This document shows positions 1-7,801 of a stretch of DNA of 53,912 bases, in pieces. The notes beneath the pieces are model-generated. The model made no database searches, was not told where the DNA came from, and saw only the letters and a list, made by a program, of their open reading frames with translations. How positions within the stretch are numbered: the first letter of the stretch is position 1; each line of letters starts with the position of its first letter. Source of the DNA: an uncultured Blastococcus sp. (lineage in GTDB: Bacteria > Actinomycetota > Actinomycetes > Mycobacteriales > Geodermatophilaceae); assembly GCA_902805535.1 (NCBI GenBank), contig CADCTN010000187.1, positions 1-53,912 on the forward strand. Direction: 5' to 3'. The translations under genes were made by a program, and so were the position numbers.

Positions 1-608
1 AGGAGCACGGCGACACCGTCGACTTCCTCGTCCAGGGCACGCTCTACCCCGACGTCGTGGAGTCCGGCGGTGGCACCGGGACGGCGAACATCAAGAGCCA
101 CCACAACGTCGGCGGGCTCCCCGAGGACCTGCAGTTCACGCTGGTCGAGCCACTGCGGACGTTGTTCAAGGACGAGGTCCGCGAGGTGGGGCTGCAGCTC
201 GGGCTGCCCGAGGCGATGGTGTGGCGCCAGCCCTTCCCGGGCCCCGGCCTGGGCATCCGGATCGTCGGCGAGGTGACGCAGGAGCGGCTGGACGTCCTGC
301 GCAAGGCCGATGCGATCGTCCGTGCCGAGCTCACGGCGGCGAAGCTGGACCGCGAGATCTGGCAGTGCCCGGTGGTTCTCCTGGCCGGCGTGCGGTCGGT
401 GGGCGTGCAGGGCGACGGCCGCACCTACGGGCACCCGGTCGTGCTGCGGCCGGTCTCGAGCGAGGACGCCATGACCGCCGACTGGACGCGGCTGCCCTAC
501 GACGTGCTGGCGAGGATCTCGACGCGGATCACCAACGAGGTGCCCGAGATCAACCGGGTCACCCTCGACGTCACGAGCAAGCCGCCGGGCACCATCGAAT
601 GGGAATGA
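1..608 (+). CDS. guaA: GMP synthase (glutamine-hydrolysing), C-terminal part
   Basis: Carboxy-terminal 201 residues of GMP synthase, which aminates XMP to GMP in de novo purine synthesis. The frame is already open at base 3 and has no start, so the glutamine amidotransferase domain and the ATP P-loop lie outside the window. Visible are the end of the ATP pyrophosphatase domain ([16 protein letters not shown], then [10 protein letters not shown]) and the C-terminal dimerisation domain, with [12 protein letters not shown] and the ending KPPGTIEWE that is typical of the family. It ends 4 bases before a convergent regulator gene. Nothing unusual in the part present. Confidence 0.97.
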   Translation, partial: EHGDTVDFLVQGTLYPDVVESGGGTGTANIKSHHNVGGLPEDLQFTLVEPLRTLFKDEVREVGLQLGLPEAMVWRQPFPGPGLGIRIVGEVTQERLDVLRKADAIVRAELTAAKLDREIWQCPVVLLAGVRSVGVQGDGRTYGHPVVLRPVSSEDAMTADWTRLPYDVLARISTRITNEVPEINRVTLDVTSKPPGTIEWE

Positions 609-612
609 GCAG

Positions 613-1314
613 CTAGGGCGCGGTCGGTGCGCGGACGGTGCGGGCATCATCGGGGGGCGTGCCGAAGACTGCGGGATCGTGCTCCGGTGCCACGTCGGCG
701 GTGAGGTCCGCCGCCTCGATCCGGTCCCAGCGGAACCAGCGCGGCCCCTGGCGCTCGCGGCACCAGGCGGCCAGGAACCAGTGCGCCCCGGGCCGGGCCA
801 GGAGCACCGGCTCCACGCGGCGCCGGGTCACCTCGCCGGAGCCGCTGCGGTAGCGGATGGCCAGGACGCGCCGCCGCAGCACCGCCTCCTCGACGACGGC
901 GGCCGCAGGAGGACGCCGGTGGAGGGGTGAACGGACCCAGACCCGGGCTCCGAGCCGCTCGGCATCGCTCCGGGCGCCGGGGCCCAGCACGTCGAGGATC
1001 TTCTCCAGCGCCGCTCGCGCGTCGACGGCGAACGGTGCGTCCGGAGCTCCGGCCACCGCGACGGCGACCGCCACCGCCTGGGCCGGGGTGAGGTTCACCG
1101 GAGGGAGCGTCGCGGCGGTGTCGAGGACGTAGCCACCGCCCGGGCCTCCGGTCGCCCAGATGGGGACGCCCGCCTGCTGCAGCGCCGCGACGTCCCGCTT
1201 GATCGTCCGCGGTGACACCTCCAGCCAGTCGGCCAGCCGCTGCGCCGTCCGCCCGCGTCGTCCCGCGCGGCGCAGTTCCTCGGAGACGGCGTGCAGCCGG
1301 TCGGTGCGGTTCAC
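613..1314 (-). CDS. WYL-domain, DeoR/YafY-type HTH transcriptional regulator
   Basis: A 233-residue DNA-binding regulator starting at GTG. Residues about 5-55 form a winged helix-turn-helix (RLADWLEVSPRTIKRDVAAL), and residues about 130-215 form a WYL domain in which HWFLAAWCRER matches the W-Y-L stretch and RWFRWDRIEAA follows. WYL proteins are thought to sense ligands through this domain. It is divergent from a dienelactone-hydrolase-like gene with only 63 bases between the starts, and that gap holds a perfect inverted repeat, so it probably controls itself and its neighbour. The ligand cannot be inferred. Family assignment is firm; the target is an inference from arrangement. Confidence 0.9.
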   Translation of the reverse strand: MNRTDRLHAVSEELRRAGRRGRTAQRLADWLEVSPRTIKRDVAALQQAGVPIWATGGPGGGYVLDTAATLPPVNLTPAQAVAVAVAVAGAPDAPFAVDARAALEKILDVLGPGARSDAERLGARVWVRSPLHRRPPAAAVVEEAVLRRRVLAIRYRSGSGEVTRRRVEPVLLARPGAHWFLAAWCRERQGPRWFRWDRIEAADLTADVAPEHDPAVFGTPPDDARTVRAPTAP

Positions 1315-1335
1315 GCCCGAGATCGTGGCAGGAAC

Positions 1336-1355
1336 GGTGACAGGACGGTGTCACC
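1336..1355. promoter_or_regulatory. Inverted repeat, likely operator of the WYL regulator
   Basis: GGTGACA, six bases, TGTCACC: a perfect 7-base inverted repeat in the 63-base gap between two divergent starts (1314 on minus, 1378 on plus). Its position between a regulator and its likely target makes an operator role plausible. Binding by the adjacent WYL protein is inferred. Confidence 0.55.
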
Positions 1356-1377
1356 GAGGCCGCGAGATGGTCGTCCC

Positions 1378-1977
1378 ATGACGACGATCGCTCTCTTCCA
1401 CTCCGTCCTCGGTGTCCGCCCCGGGGTCCTCGCCGCCGCCGACCGGCTCCGCGCCGCCGGCCACCAGGTCCGCGTGGTCGACCAGTACGACGGAGAGGTC
1501 TTCGACGACTACGCCCCGGCCGGCGCCCACGTCGAGCGCGTCGGGTTCCCCGCGCTCATGGCGGCAGCGCTCGACGGGGTGGCCGACCTGCCGGACGGCT
1601 TCGTGGCCGCCGGCTTCTCCAACGGCGCCGGGATGGCCGAGTACGTGGCGCTCCAGGGTCGATGCTCGGGCGCCCTGATGATCTCGGGCGCGCTGCCACT
1701 CGCGATGCTGGGCGCGAGCGCCTGGCCGTCCGGGGTTCCGGTCCAGCTGCACGCCGCCGAGGCAGACCCCATGCGCCACCAGGAGTGGAACGACGCCTTC
1801 GTGGCGGACGTGAGGGAGTCGGGCGCGACGGTCGAGGTCTTCGACTACCCGGTGCGCGGCCACCTGTTCACCGACCCGAGCCTGCCCGGCGAGTTCGACG
1901 CGGTTGCGACCGAACTGCTGTGGGAGCGGGCGTTGGCGTTCTGCGCCGCGGCCGGTGCTCAGCCGGCGGCGCGGTAG
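1378..1977 (+). CDS. Dienelactone hydrolase family protein
   Basis: A 199-residue alpha/beta-hydrolase of the dienelactone hydrolase family. The start is set at ATG 1378 (MTTIALFHSVLGV), because the upstream in-frame extension runs through the intergenic operator. The nucleophile elbow is GFSNGAGM with Ser81, where classical dienelactone hydrolases have Cys; AAEADPMRHQEWN supplies the likely acid and RGHLFTDPSLP the His. The substrate is unknown. It is divergent from a WYL regulator, a common pairing for hydrolases of this group. Its 3' end overlaps the convergent lipoprotein gene by 19 bases. Confidence 0.88.
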   Translation: MTTIALFHSVLGVRPGVLAAADRLRAAGHQVRVVDQYDGEVFDDYAPAGAHVERVGFPALMAAALDGVADLPDGFVAAGFSNGAGMAEYVALQGRCSGALMISGALPLAMLGASAWPSGVPVQLHAAEADPMRHQEWNDAFVADVRESGATVEVFDYPVRGHLFTDPSLPGEFDAVATELLWERALAFCAAAGAQPAAR

Positions 1978-2720
1978 ACCAGGGCCCGGCCGTCGTCGGC
2001 GGTGAGGGTGAGCCGGTCCTCCTGGATCTGCAGCGCTGGGCCGCCCTGCAGGACCGCCGTCACGTGCCCGTCCTGGTCTTCGACGTCGGCGGGGCACGGG
2101 GCACTGTCGGCGAGCAGGTCGTCGACGACCAGCGCTCCGGACTCCACCAGCCAGGTACCGGTGATCGTCCGGCAACCGGTGGACGCCTCGGCGGTGCGGT
2201 CCGCACCCAGGGTGAGGAGCGCGGGTGCGCCGACCGTCGACGAGGCCATCTCGCCGTCGACCACGGTCTCGAGGACCCACCGGGTCTCCTCCAGCGGGCT
2301 GTCGGGGACGCCGACGACCGCCGTGAACCGCAGCTCCACGCCGTCCCCGGTCAGGAGGAGGCTGTCGCCGTCCCCCGTGGCCCGGTCCACGTCCGCGAGA
2401 GCGGTGAGGAAGGTGGTCTCCGCCGCCATCACGTCGGGCTCGCAGCCCATCTCGGTGCTGCCGATCCCGTCCAACGTGAACGAGGACCCGTCGAGCCGGT
2501 AGGACGCGAAGTACTGGTTGCAGAAGGCGACGCCGCGCAGCTCCTCCCGGTCGATCTCCAAGGTCGCCTGGGCTCCCGCCGGCCGGGGGAGTTCCGCGCC
2601 GTCCGCCGTCCCACCGGCGAAGTCCCACTCCCCGGCGACGTCCGGGCCGCTCGCACCGTCGCCGGCACCGCACGCGGCGAGCGCCAGCACGGCGGCGAGG
2701 AGGAGTATGGCGCGGTGCAC
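1959..2720 (-). CDS. META-domain (HslJ-like) lipoprotein
   Basis: A 253-residue exported lipoprotein. The signal peptide ends in a lipobox with Cys17 (ALAAC), so it should be anchored on the outer face of the membrane. Two META/HslJ-like units follow: residues about 28-130 (GEWDFAGG, ELRGVAFCNQYFASYRLDG) and about 140-250 (EETRWVLETVVDGE, TAEASTGCRTITGTW), each with the conserved Cys and Asn/Thr pattern. HslJ relatives are linked to heat shock and novobiocin tolerance in E. coli, but no function is established here. It starts at GTG and lies downstream of a strong hairpin that separates it from the membrane-protein gene at 2822. Confidence 0.85.
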   Translation of the reverse strand: MHRAILLLAAVLALAACGAGDGASGPDVAGEWDFAGGTADGAELPRPAGAQATLEIDREELRGVAFCNQYFASYRLDGSSFTLDGIGSTEMGCEPDVMAAETTFLTALADVDRATGDGDSLLLTGDGVELRFTAVVGVPDSPLEETRWVLETVVDGEMASSTVGAPALLTLGADRTAEASTGCRTITGTWLVESGALVVDDLLADSAPCPADVEDQDGHVTAVLQGGPALQIQEDRLTLTADDGRALVYRAAG

Positions 2721-2767
2721 GTCCTGTGGACGCCCGGCGCCGCTCCCCGGTTCCCCGCCCGCACGGC

Positions 2768-2803
2768 GGAGGGCCCGGGGAGCGTGTGCTCCCCGGGCCC
2801 TCC
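2768..2803 (-). terminator. Strong hairpin terminator
   Basis: A perfect 16-base stem (ggagggcccggggagc with its complement) around a gtgt loop, 18 bases past the stop of the gene at 2822-3124. There is no T-run, as is common in GC-rich actinobacteria. It ends the PspC-protein/100-residue-protein unit. Confidence 0.75.
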
Positions 2804-2821
2804 TGACGTCCGCTCCGCCGG

Positions 2822-3124
2822 TCAGCCGCGGCGCCGCCGGGATTTCTTCAGCTCCGACACCAGCAGCGCGATGCCACCGCCGATCAGCAGGATCCAGACG
2901 AACCCGCCGTCCTCCCAGAACCCGAAGGACAGGTCCACACCGGCCATCGCGACGACCGCCAGGGCGATGAACAGCACGCCCGGGATCAGCGCACCCAGGT
3001 CCACCGACCGCCGCTGCGGCACCGGCACGTCCTCGGTGGACAGGGGCAGCACGGTCTGCCAGTCCTTGAGCTGCTGCTCCTGCCAGGCCGTCGGCGTGGT
3101 GGGGAACTCGCTGTAGTCAGCCAC
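2822..3124 (-). CDS. Small two-helix membrane protein
   Basis: A 100-residue protein beginning with GTG. The N-terminal ~40 residues are hydrophilic (QLKDWQTVLPLSTEDVPVPQ). Two hydrophobic helices follow at about 44-62 (LIPGVLFIALAVVAMAGV) and 73-90 (GFVWILLIGGGIALLVSEL), then a basic tail KKSRRRRG. Its start overlaps the end of the PspC/LiaF-like gene by 8 bases (GTGGCTGA), so the two are translationally coupled and it probably belongs to the same envelope-stress unit. No family recognised beyond this. Confidence 0.8.
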   Translation of the reverse strand: MADYSEFPTTPTAWQEQQLKDWQTVLPLSTEDVPVPQRRSVDLGALIPGVLFIALAVVAMAGVDLSFGFWEDGGFVWILLIGGGIALLVSELKKSRRRRG

Positions 3125-4064
3125 GGGACACCTCCACGTCTCCGATGCCGAGGTCGATGGTCAGGAGGAACTCGGCCTGGTCGTCATCCGTCCACGTCGC
3201 CGAGCCGGTGCCCGGGACGAGCCGGCCGTCGTCGGCATCGTCGCCGCCGAACACACGGGCGTCGCCGACGCCCTGGTCCAGCCGCACGATGACGTCGGCC
3301 GACCACGGCACGACGACGTTCAGATCCCCGACGCCGTGGTCGATCGTGGTGCGGATCGGCTCGTCCACGTCCGACAGATCCACGTCGCTGAGGTCCACGG
3401 TCATCTCGCCGGCACCGATCTCGTACAGCGAGCGGACCTCGGCCGCGGTGGTCGGCCGGTAGGTGCGCTCACCCACGCCGCCGGAATCGGACAGGTCCAC
3501 CGTCGACACGGTGACCAGGGCCACCGAGAGCACGCCGCCGAGCGCGATGAGCCCGCCGCGCGAGGTCCGCCCGCCGCTGAACGCGGCGGCGACGAGCCCC
3601 AGACCGACCACGATCAGCGCTGTGCCGAGGACGCCGCGCGCGCCGATGTCCCAGTCGCTGAAGTTCGTGATCATCGCCATCAGGCCGGCCACGATGAGCA
3701 GGGCGGCGACGGTGATGCGCGGCACCGGCGACCGGGGGAGGGCCGGCTGACGCGCGGTCGTGGTGACGGCGGCCCCGGGAGCGCCGGGCGGACCGGCCGG
3801 CATGAGCACCCACAGCAGCAGGTAGACGATGACGCCGGTACCGGCGGCCAGGGTCAGGGCGACGAAGCCGACCCGCCAGAGCAGCGCGTCGATGCCGGTG
3901 TACTCGGCCAGGCCGCCGTTGACGCCGCCCAGGATCTTGTCGGTGCGGTTGCGGCGCAGCTGCGGGCGGACCGCCGCCGGTTCCGGCGGGGGCGGGGGCC
4001 AGGGCGGCGGTTCCATCGGCGGGGGCAGGGGAGGGGGTGCTGCGGGAGGGGGTGCGGAAGTCAT
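3117..4064 (-). CDS. PspC-domain, LiaF-like membrane protein
   Basis: A 315-residue membrane protein that is probably the LiaF-like partner of the divergent sensor kinase. After a proline-rich start (MTSAPPPAAPPPLPPP) comes a PspC domain (about residues 37-95; DKILGGVNGGLAEYTGID, then VIVYLLLWVLMPAG). Several more membrane helices follow, and the C-terminal ~110 residues resemble the LiaF/cell-wall-stress beta domain (IGAGEMTVDLSDVDLS, TTIDHGVGDLNVVVPW). Start ATG 4064 is preferred over an upstream GTG-type extension at 4100. By analogy with LiaFSR systems it may hold the kinase inactive in the absence of envelope stress; that role is inferred. Confidence 0.87.
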   Translation of the reverse strand: MTSAPPPAAPPPLPPPMEPPPWPPPPPEPAAVRPQLRRNRTDKILGGVNGGLAEYTGIDALLWRVGFVALTLAAGTGVIVYLLLWVLMPAGPPGAPGAAVTTTARQPALPRSPVPRITVAALLIVAGLMAMITNFSDWDIGARGVLGTALIVVGLGLVAAAFSGGRTSRGGLIALGGVLSVALVTVSTVDLSDSGGVGERTYRPTTAAEVRSLYEIGAGEMTVDLSDVDLSDVDEPIRTTIDHGVGDLNVVVPWSADVIVRLDQGVGDARVFGGDDADDGRLVPGTGSATWTDDDQAEFLLTIDLGIGDVEVSRG

Positions 4065-4198
4065 GGCAGCAGCCTGCCGACCGCACGCCGACGGATCCAT
4101 CAGGGAACGCCCCCATCCGACCCTGGATCGGCCGGGACTGCTCTTCCAGGGTGATCACCCGTGTCGCGGACATGCCTCGCGGTGCGACGATCGAGTAC

Positions 4199-5404
4199 GT
4201 GACCACCATTGCGACCGGGGCGCCACCCGAGCCGACGGCTGCCCGGCCGCCGCTGGCGCGCCCGCGGTCCGGGCGGCTGCTGGCCGGGGTGGCCGCCGGC
4301 ACCGCCACCCACCTGCGCCAGGACCCGCTGGTGGTCCGGGTCGCCTTCGTCGTCCTGGCGACGCTCGGCATCGGCGTCGTCATGTACGGGCTGCTCTGGC
4401 TGACCATGCCCGTGGCCGCGCCCGGCGAGGACCCGACCCCTGCGGCGTTCCGGCTGGAACGCCCGACGGGCAAGCGGCAGCTGGTCACCCTGGTCCTGCT
4501 CGGGATCGCCGCGGCCACCGTGCTCGGCCAGGTGGCGCGCTTCAGCAGCGGCGACCTCGTGCTGCCCCTCATCTTCGTCGCCGTCGGCATGGCGGTCATC
4601 TGGCGCCAGCTGGACACCGACCGCACGCTCAACCTGCCGGGTGTCCGCTGGGCCCTCGCCGGGGGCGCGGCCCTGGCGGCGGGTGGTCTCATCCTGCTGC
4701 TGGCCACGACCGGTCAGCTCGCCAACGCCCGCAACGGCTTCGCGGCGACCCTGGTCATCCTCACGGGTGTCGTGCTGGCGACCGCCCCCATCTGGCGCCG
4801 GCTGCTGGCCTCGCGCGCCGACGAGCGGGCGGCGCGGGTGCGGTCGGAGGAACGCGCCGCCGTCGCGGCCCACCTGCACGACTCCGTGCTCCAGACGCTG
4901 GCACTCATCCAGCGCCATGCCGAGGACCAGCAGGCGGTGAGCCGGCTCGCCCGCAGCCAGGAGCGCGAACTGCGCGCCTGGCTCTACGACCCCAAGGTGG
5001 TCCGCGAAGGGGGCACCTGGGCCGGGCTGGTGGCCGGGGTCGTCGCCGAGGTCGAGGCCGACCACGAGCTCCTGGTGGACTCCGTCGTCGTCGGTGACTC
5101 GCCGATGGACGACGCCCTGGCCGATCTCGGTGCGGCGACCCGCGAGGCGCTGGTCAACGCGGCCAAGCACTCGGGCGCCACGGCCGCCGACCTGTACACG
5201 GAGGTCACCCCCCAGCGGGTGTCGGTGTACGTCCGCGACCGCGGGAAGGGGTTCGATCCGGCAGAGGTGCCCGACGACCGCCGGGGCCTGCGCGACTCGG
5301 TGAACGGGCGGCTGACCAGGCTGGGCGGGACGGCCGTCGTCCGATCGGCGCCTGGCGAGGGAACCGAGGTGGAGCTCGTGCTCCCGAGAGGAGCAACCCC
5401 ATGA
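4199..5404 (+). CDS. PspC-domain sensor histidine kinase (LiaS/NarL-type)
   Basis: A 401-residue membrane sensor kinase. An N-terminal PspC domain (SGRLLAGVAAGTATHLRQDP, then VVMYGLLWLTMPVA) is followed by four to five more membrane helices to about residue 200. The HisKA_3 box is AAHLHDSVLQTLALIQ with His227 as the phospho-acceptor. A HATPase_c domain follows (AATREALVNAAKHSGA, then DRGKGFDPAEVPDDRRGLRDS). The start is uncertain: GTG 4199 keeps the start close to the PspC domain, while ATG 4172 is in frame. It is divergent from the LiaF-like gene across 134 bases and overlaps the response regulator by 4 bases (ATGA). The likely signal is envelope stress. Confidence 0.92.
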   Translation: MTTIATGAPPEPTAARPPLARPRSGRLLAGVAAGTATHLRQDPLVVRVAFVVLATLGIGVVMYGLLWLTMPVAAPGEDPTPAAFRLERPTGKRQLVTLVLLGIAAATVLGQVARFSSGDLVLPLIFVAVGMAVIWRQLDTDRTLNLPGVRWALAGGAALAAGGLILLLATTGQLANARNGFAATLVILTGVVLATAPIWRRLLASRADERAARVRSEERAAVAAHLHDSVLQTLALIQRHAEDQQAVSRLARSQERELRAWLYDPKVVREGGTWAGLVAGVVAEVEADHELLVDSVVVGDSPMDDALADLGAATREALVNAAKHSGATAADLYTEVTPQRVSVYVRDRGKGFDPAEVPDDRRGLRDSVNGRLTRLGGTAVVRSAPGEGTEVELVLPRGATP

Positions 5405-6057
5405 CCGCCCCCCGCGTCTTCGTGGTGGACGACCACGCCATGGTCCGCGCCGGCGTGCGCGCCGAGCTGGGGGACGACGTCACCTTCGTCGGCGAGGGCG
5501 CCGACGTGCCCTCCGCCGTCGAGGGCATCCGGGCCACCCGACCCGACGTCGTCCTGCTCGACGTGCACATGCCCGGCGGGGGTGGCCGCACGGTGCTGGA
5601 GACGCTGCGCAGCGAGCTGCCCGACGTGAAGTGGCTCGCCCTCTCGGTGTCCGACGCCGCCGAGGACGTCATCGCCGTCATCCGGGCCGGCGCCCGGGGC
5701 TACGTCACCAAGACCATCTCCGGGGCAGACCTGCTCGACGCGGTCCGGCGGGTGGCCGACGGCGACGTCGTGTTCAGCCCGCGGCTGGCCGGCTTCGTGC
5801 TGGACGCCTTCGCCGCCGGCGGGCCGGTCGCACCGGAGCCGGAGGAGACGACCGACCCCGGGCTGGACCTGCTCAGCGCCCGCGAGCGCGAGGTCATGCA
5901 GCTGCTCGCCCGTGGCTACACCTACCGCGAGATCGGGTCGCGGCTGTTCATCTCGGTGAAGACCGTGGAGTCCCACGCCTCCAACGTGCTGCGCAAGCTG
6001 CAGCTGTCCAACCGCAACGAGCTCACCCGCTGGGCGGCCACCAACCGCCTGCTCTGA
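5401..6057 (+). CDS. LuxR/NarL-family response regulator
   Basis: A 218-residue two-component response regulator. The receiver domain has Asp10-Asp11 (VFVVDDHAMVRAG), the phosphorylation site Asp54 (VVLLDVHMPGG) and Lys in GYVTKTISG. A LuxR-type helix-turn-helix occupies about residues 150-212 (LSAREREVMQLLARG, VKTVESHASNVLRKL). The ATG lies within the kinase stop (ATGA), so it is the cognate partner of the PspC kinase. Its targets probably include the divergent LiaF-like operon. The next gene on the opposite strand begins directly after its stop. Confidence 0.95.
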   Translation: MTAPRVFVVDDHAMVRAGVRAELGDDVTFVGEGADVPSAVEGIRATRPDVVLLDVHMPGGGGRTVLETLRSELPDVKWLALSVSDAAEDVIAVIRAGARGYVTKTISGADLLDAVRRVADGDVVFSPRLAGFVLDAFAAGGPVAPEPEETTDPGLDLLSAREREVMQLLARGYTYREIGSRLFISVKTVESHASNVLRKLQLSNRNELTRWAATNRLL

Positions 6058-6381
6058 CTACTGCTGGGACTCCACCCACGCGCGTGCCTCGCTGACGAGG
6101 AGGTCGCGGTCGGCCGTTCCGCCCAGGACGGCCCAGCCGTTCATCGGGCGGCCCTCCATCGGCTCGAACACCGTCGCCTCGCCGGCGGCCAGGAGGCTCC
6201 GGAGCCGGTCGGCCGGGAGCTTGACCACGAGCTGCTCGTGCCACCGGATCGCGAAGAACCTCCGACCGGTCCGCAGCCCCCGGCAGCCGAACATGGTCCC
6301 GGGCGTGACGGCACCACCCCGGGCGCGCTCGACCAGGTCCTCCCACGCCTCCTCACCCATGCGCTGAGCCTCGTCACCCAT
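6058..6381 (-). CDS. TfoX N-terminal-domain / YjbR-like protein
   Basis: A 107-residue protein of the TfoX/Sxy N-terminal domain family. The key stretch is GTMFGCRGLRTGRRFFAIRW, followed by EQLVVKLPADRLRSLL and EPMEGRPMNGWAVL, the glycine- and methionine-containing signature of this fold. TfoX regulates competence in proteobacteria, but stand-alone N-terminal domains in actinobacteria have no established role. GTG/ATG starts at residue 1 or residue 8 (6360) are both possible. It is convergent with the response regulator with no gap, and its own upstream neighbour on the same strand is the PIG-L gene, 12 bases away. Confidence 0.8.
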   Translation of the reverse strand: MGDEAQRMGEEAWEDLVERARGGAVTPGTMFGCRGLRTGRRFFAIRWHEQLVVKLPADRLRSLLAAGEATVFEPMEGRPMNGWAVLGGTADRDLLVSEARAWVESQQ

Positions 6382-6393
6382 GCGGTGAGCAGA

Positions 6394-7128
6394 TCACGCC
6401 GTGTGGACGACGTGGAAGGCCTCGGCGAGCCGGCCGTCAGGGAGGCCGAACCGGTTCGCGGTCTGCCGCATCCACCCGGTGACGAACTGCTCGAGCTCCG
6501 GGTTGTGGCTCACCTGGGTCACGTGGCAGCGCAGCGCCGCGAGTTTCGCGTCCATCACGTCGGTGACGTCGACGGCGTGGTCGGTCTGCGGGCTCGCGCC
6601 CAGCCAGACCTCGGACACCGACCAGGCGTCGAGGCCCTCGTCGGCCAGCAGTTCCGGGAAGGCGAACGGGTTGCGGGCGTCGGGGTAGACCGCGCGCAGC
6701 GTCGACTCGCCGACCGTCATGTGGTCGGGGTGGCTGGCGCCGATCCGGTCCCAGAACCGCTCGGGGGAGGTGGTGAGCACGCGCTGCGGCCGCACCTGGC
6801 GGATGACCCGGCTGATGTCGCGGCGCAGGTCGAGCGTCAGCTCCAGGCGCCCATCGGGATAGCCGAGGAACCGGACGTCGCTGACCCCCACGGCGGCCGC
6901 GGCGGCCCGCTGCTCCGCCTGCCGCAGCGGGCCCATCTGGTCCCGCGGCGTCTCGTCGAACCCACCGGCGTCGCCGTCGGTGACGATGCAGTAGACGACC
7001 TCGGTGCCGGCCGCCGTCCAGGTCGCAACGGTGCCCGCCGACCCGAAGTCGACGTCGTCGGGATGGGCCAGCACGCAGAGGACGCGCTCCACGTGCTCGG
7101 CCGGGCGGTGGGGGAGGGGGGCGGTCAC
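6394..7128 (-). CDS. PIG-L family deacetylase
   Basis: A 244-residue zinc-dependent N-acetyl-sugar deacetylase of the PIG-L/LmbE superfamily. The metal site is AHPDD (residues 21-25) with the second motif HPDH at 133-136, and VTDGDAGG and FLGYPDGRL are typical. In actinobacteria this family includes MshB and Mca of mycothiol metabolism as well as many enzymes of unknown substrate. The length and sequence do not let me assign it to either, so no symbol is given. It is followed 12 bases later by the TfoX-like gene, suggesting a two-gene unit. Confidence 0.9.
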   Translation of the reverse strand: MTAPLPHRPAEHVERVLCVLAHPDDVDFGSAGTVATWTAAGTEVVYCIVTDGDAGGFDETPRDQMGPLRQAEQRAAAAAVGVSDVRFLGYPDGRLELTLDLRRDISRVIRQVRPQRVLTTSPERFWDRIGASHPDHMTVGESTLRAVYPDARNPFAFPELLADEGLDAWSVSEVWLGASPQTDHAVDVTDVMDAKLAALRCHVTQVSHNPELEQFVTGWMRQTANRFGLPDGRLAEAFHVVHTA

Positions 7129-7177
7129 GCGCCGGAGCTTAGGTCGCCCTTCTCCGCGGGTCGCAGCGGATGGGCAC

Positions 7178-7218
7178 GGGACCGGCCGGGTCCTACCCCT
7201 TGCGACCCGGCCGGTCCC
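7178..7218 (-). terminator. Perfect 15-base inverted repeat, likely terminator
   Basis: gggaccggccgggtc and its exact complement around an 11-base loop. It sits 88 bases past the stop of a small minus-strand open frame (7307-7420) and 50 bases before the PIG-L start. With a divergent gene on the right, the only transcript it could end is one from the small frame, which supports that frame being expressed. No T-run. Confidence 0.55.
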
Positions 7219-7306
7219 GGCGACCGGCGCGCACCGCGCACCGGCCTCCGGTCCCTCCGGTGGTCCGCGGGGTCAGGGCGGGCCGGACGGTCCGGACGAC
7301 GGGGCC

Positions 7307-7420
7307 TCAGCCGAGGCGGGCCCGCCGGGGTGGCGGGGCGGTGGCCCGGATGCGTACGGCGACGTCGGCGGGCAGCCGGATCCTGAACGGCGGGGTCGGC
7401 ATCGGTTCGGGCACGGGCAC
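7307..7420 (-). CDS. Candidate 37-residue basic, proline-rich small protein
   Basis: A short minus-strand frame in the 372-base gap between PIG-L and the 97-residue gene. It starts at GTG 7420 or, with better spacing from the upstream GGAAGG, at GTG 7414. The peptide begins MPVPEPMPTPPFRIRL and ends in PPPRRARLG, so it is proline- and arginine-rich with a net positive charge and no membrane segment. A strong inverted repeat lies downstream at 7178-7218. I recognise no family. Support is a Shine-Dalgarno sequence, codon-like GC pattern at third positions, and the terminator; it remains unproven. Apart from these the gap shows nothing else. Confidence 0.4.
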   Translation of the reverse strand: MPVPEPMPTPPFRIRLPADVAVRIRATAPPPRRARLG

Positions 7421-7488
7421 GTCCTTCCGAGGGGCTGTGCCCGGAGGAGGCCCGCGGCGGGCACCCGGATACAGCGGGACGCGGCAGG

Positions 7489-7494
7489 CACACT
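7489..7494 (+). promoter_or_regulatory. Probable -10 element, leaderless gene at 7501
   Basis: CACACT lies 6 bases before GTG 7501 and there is no Shine-Dalgarno sequence. The same spacing recurs at many genes in the window. The hexamer is a weak match to TAnnnT. Confidence 0.35.
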
Positions 7495-7500
7495 GCCGAC

Positions 7501-7794
7501 GTGGACTCCTTCACCCTGTTCCTCACGCTGCGGCCCGACCGGCCGCTGGACGGCGGCGCCGTCGACGCTCTCGGCTCGGCCCTCCGGCCGCAGGACGACG
7601 AACTGCGCGTGTGGCGCGAGGACGGGCCCGGTCTGCTCCGGGTGTCGACCGAGGCCGACGCCGAGGGGCTCGAGGCGGCGCTGGAGCTGGCGCACGTCCT
7701 CGGTGCCGACGTGCTGGCGCGCTGCCCGGGGACGCTGCTGGAGGTCTCCGCCCTGGGCGACGATGACTCCCTGGTCTGGCGCGCGATGCCCTGA
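7501..7794 (+). CDS. Hypothetical 97-residue acidic protein
   Basis: A small soluble protein with no recognised family. It starts MDSFTLFLTLRPDRP and contains a helical stretch ADAEGLEAALELAHVLGAD, and the end DDDSLVWRAMP is acidic. There is no signal peptide or membrane helix. It is convergent with chorismate mutase, 7 bases away. Its start has no Shine-Dalgarno and a possible -10 hexamer 6 bases upstream, consistent with a leaderless transcript. Its steady codon pattern supports a real gene. Function unknown. Confidence 0.75.
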   Translation: MDSFTLFLTLRPDRPLDGGAVDALGSALRPQDDELRVWREDGPGLLRVSTEADAEGLEAALELAHVLGADVLARCPGTLLEVSALGDDDSLVWRAMP

Positions 7795-7801
7795 GGTCCG
7801 C

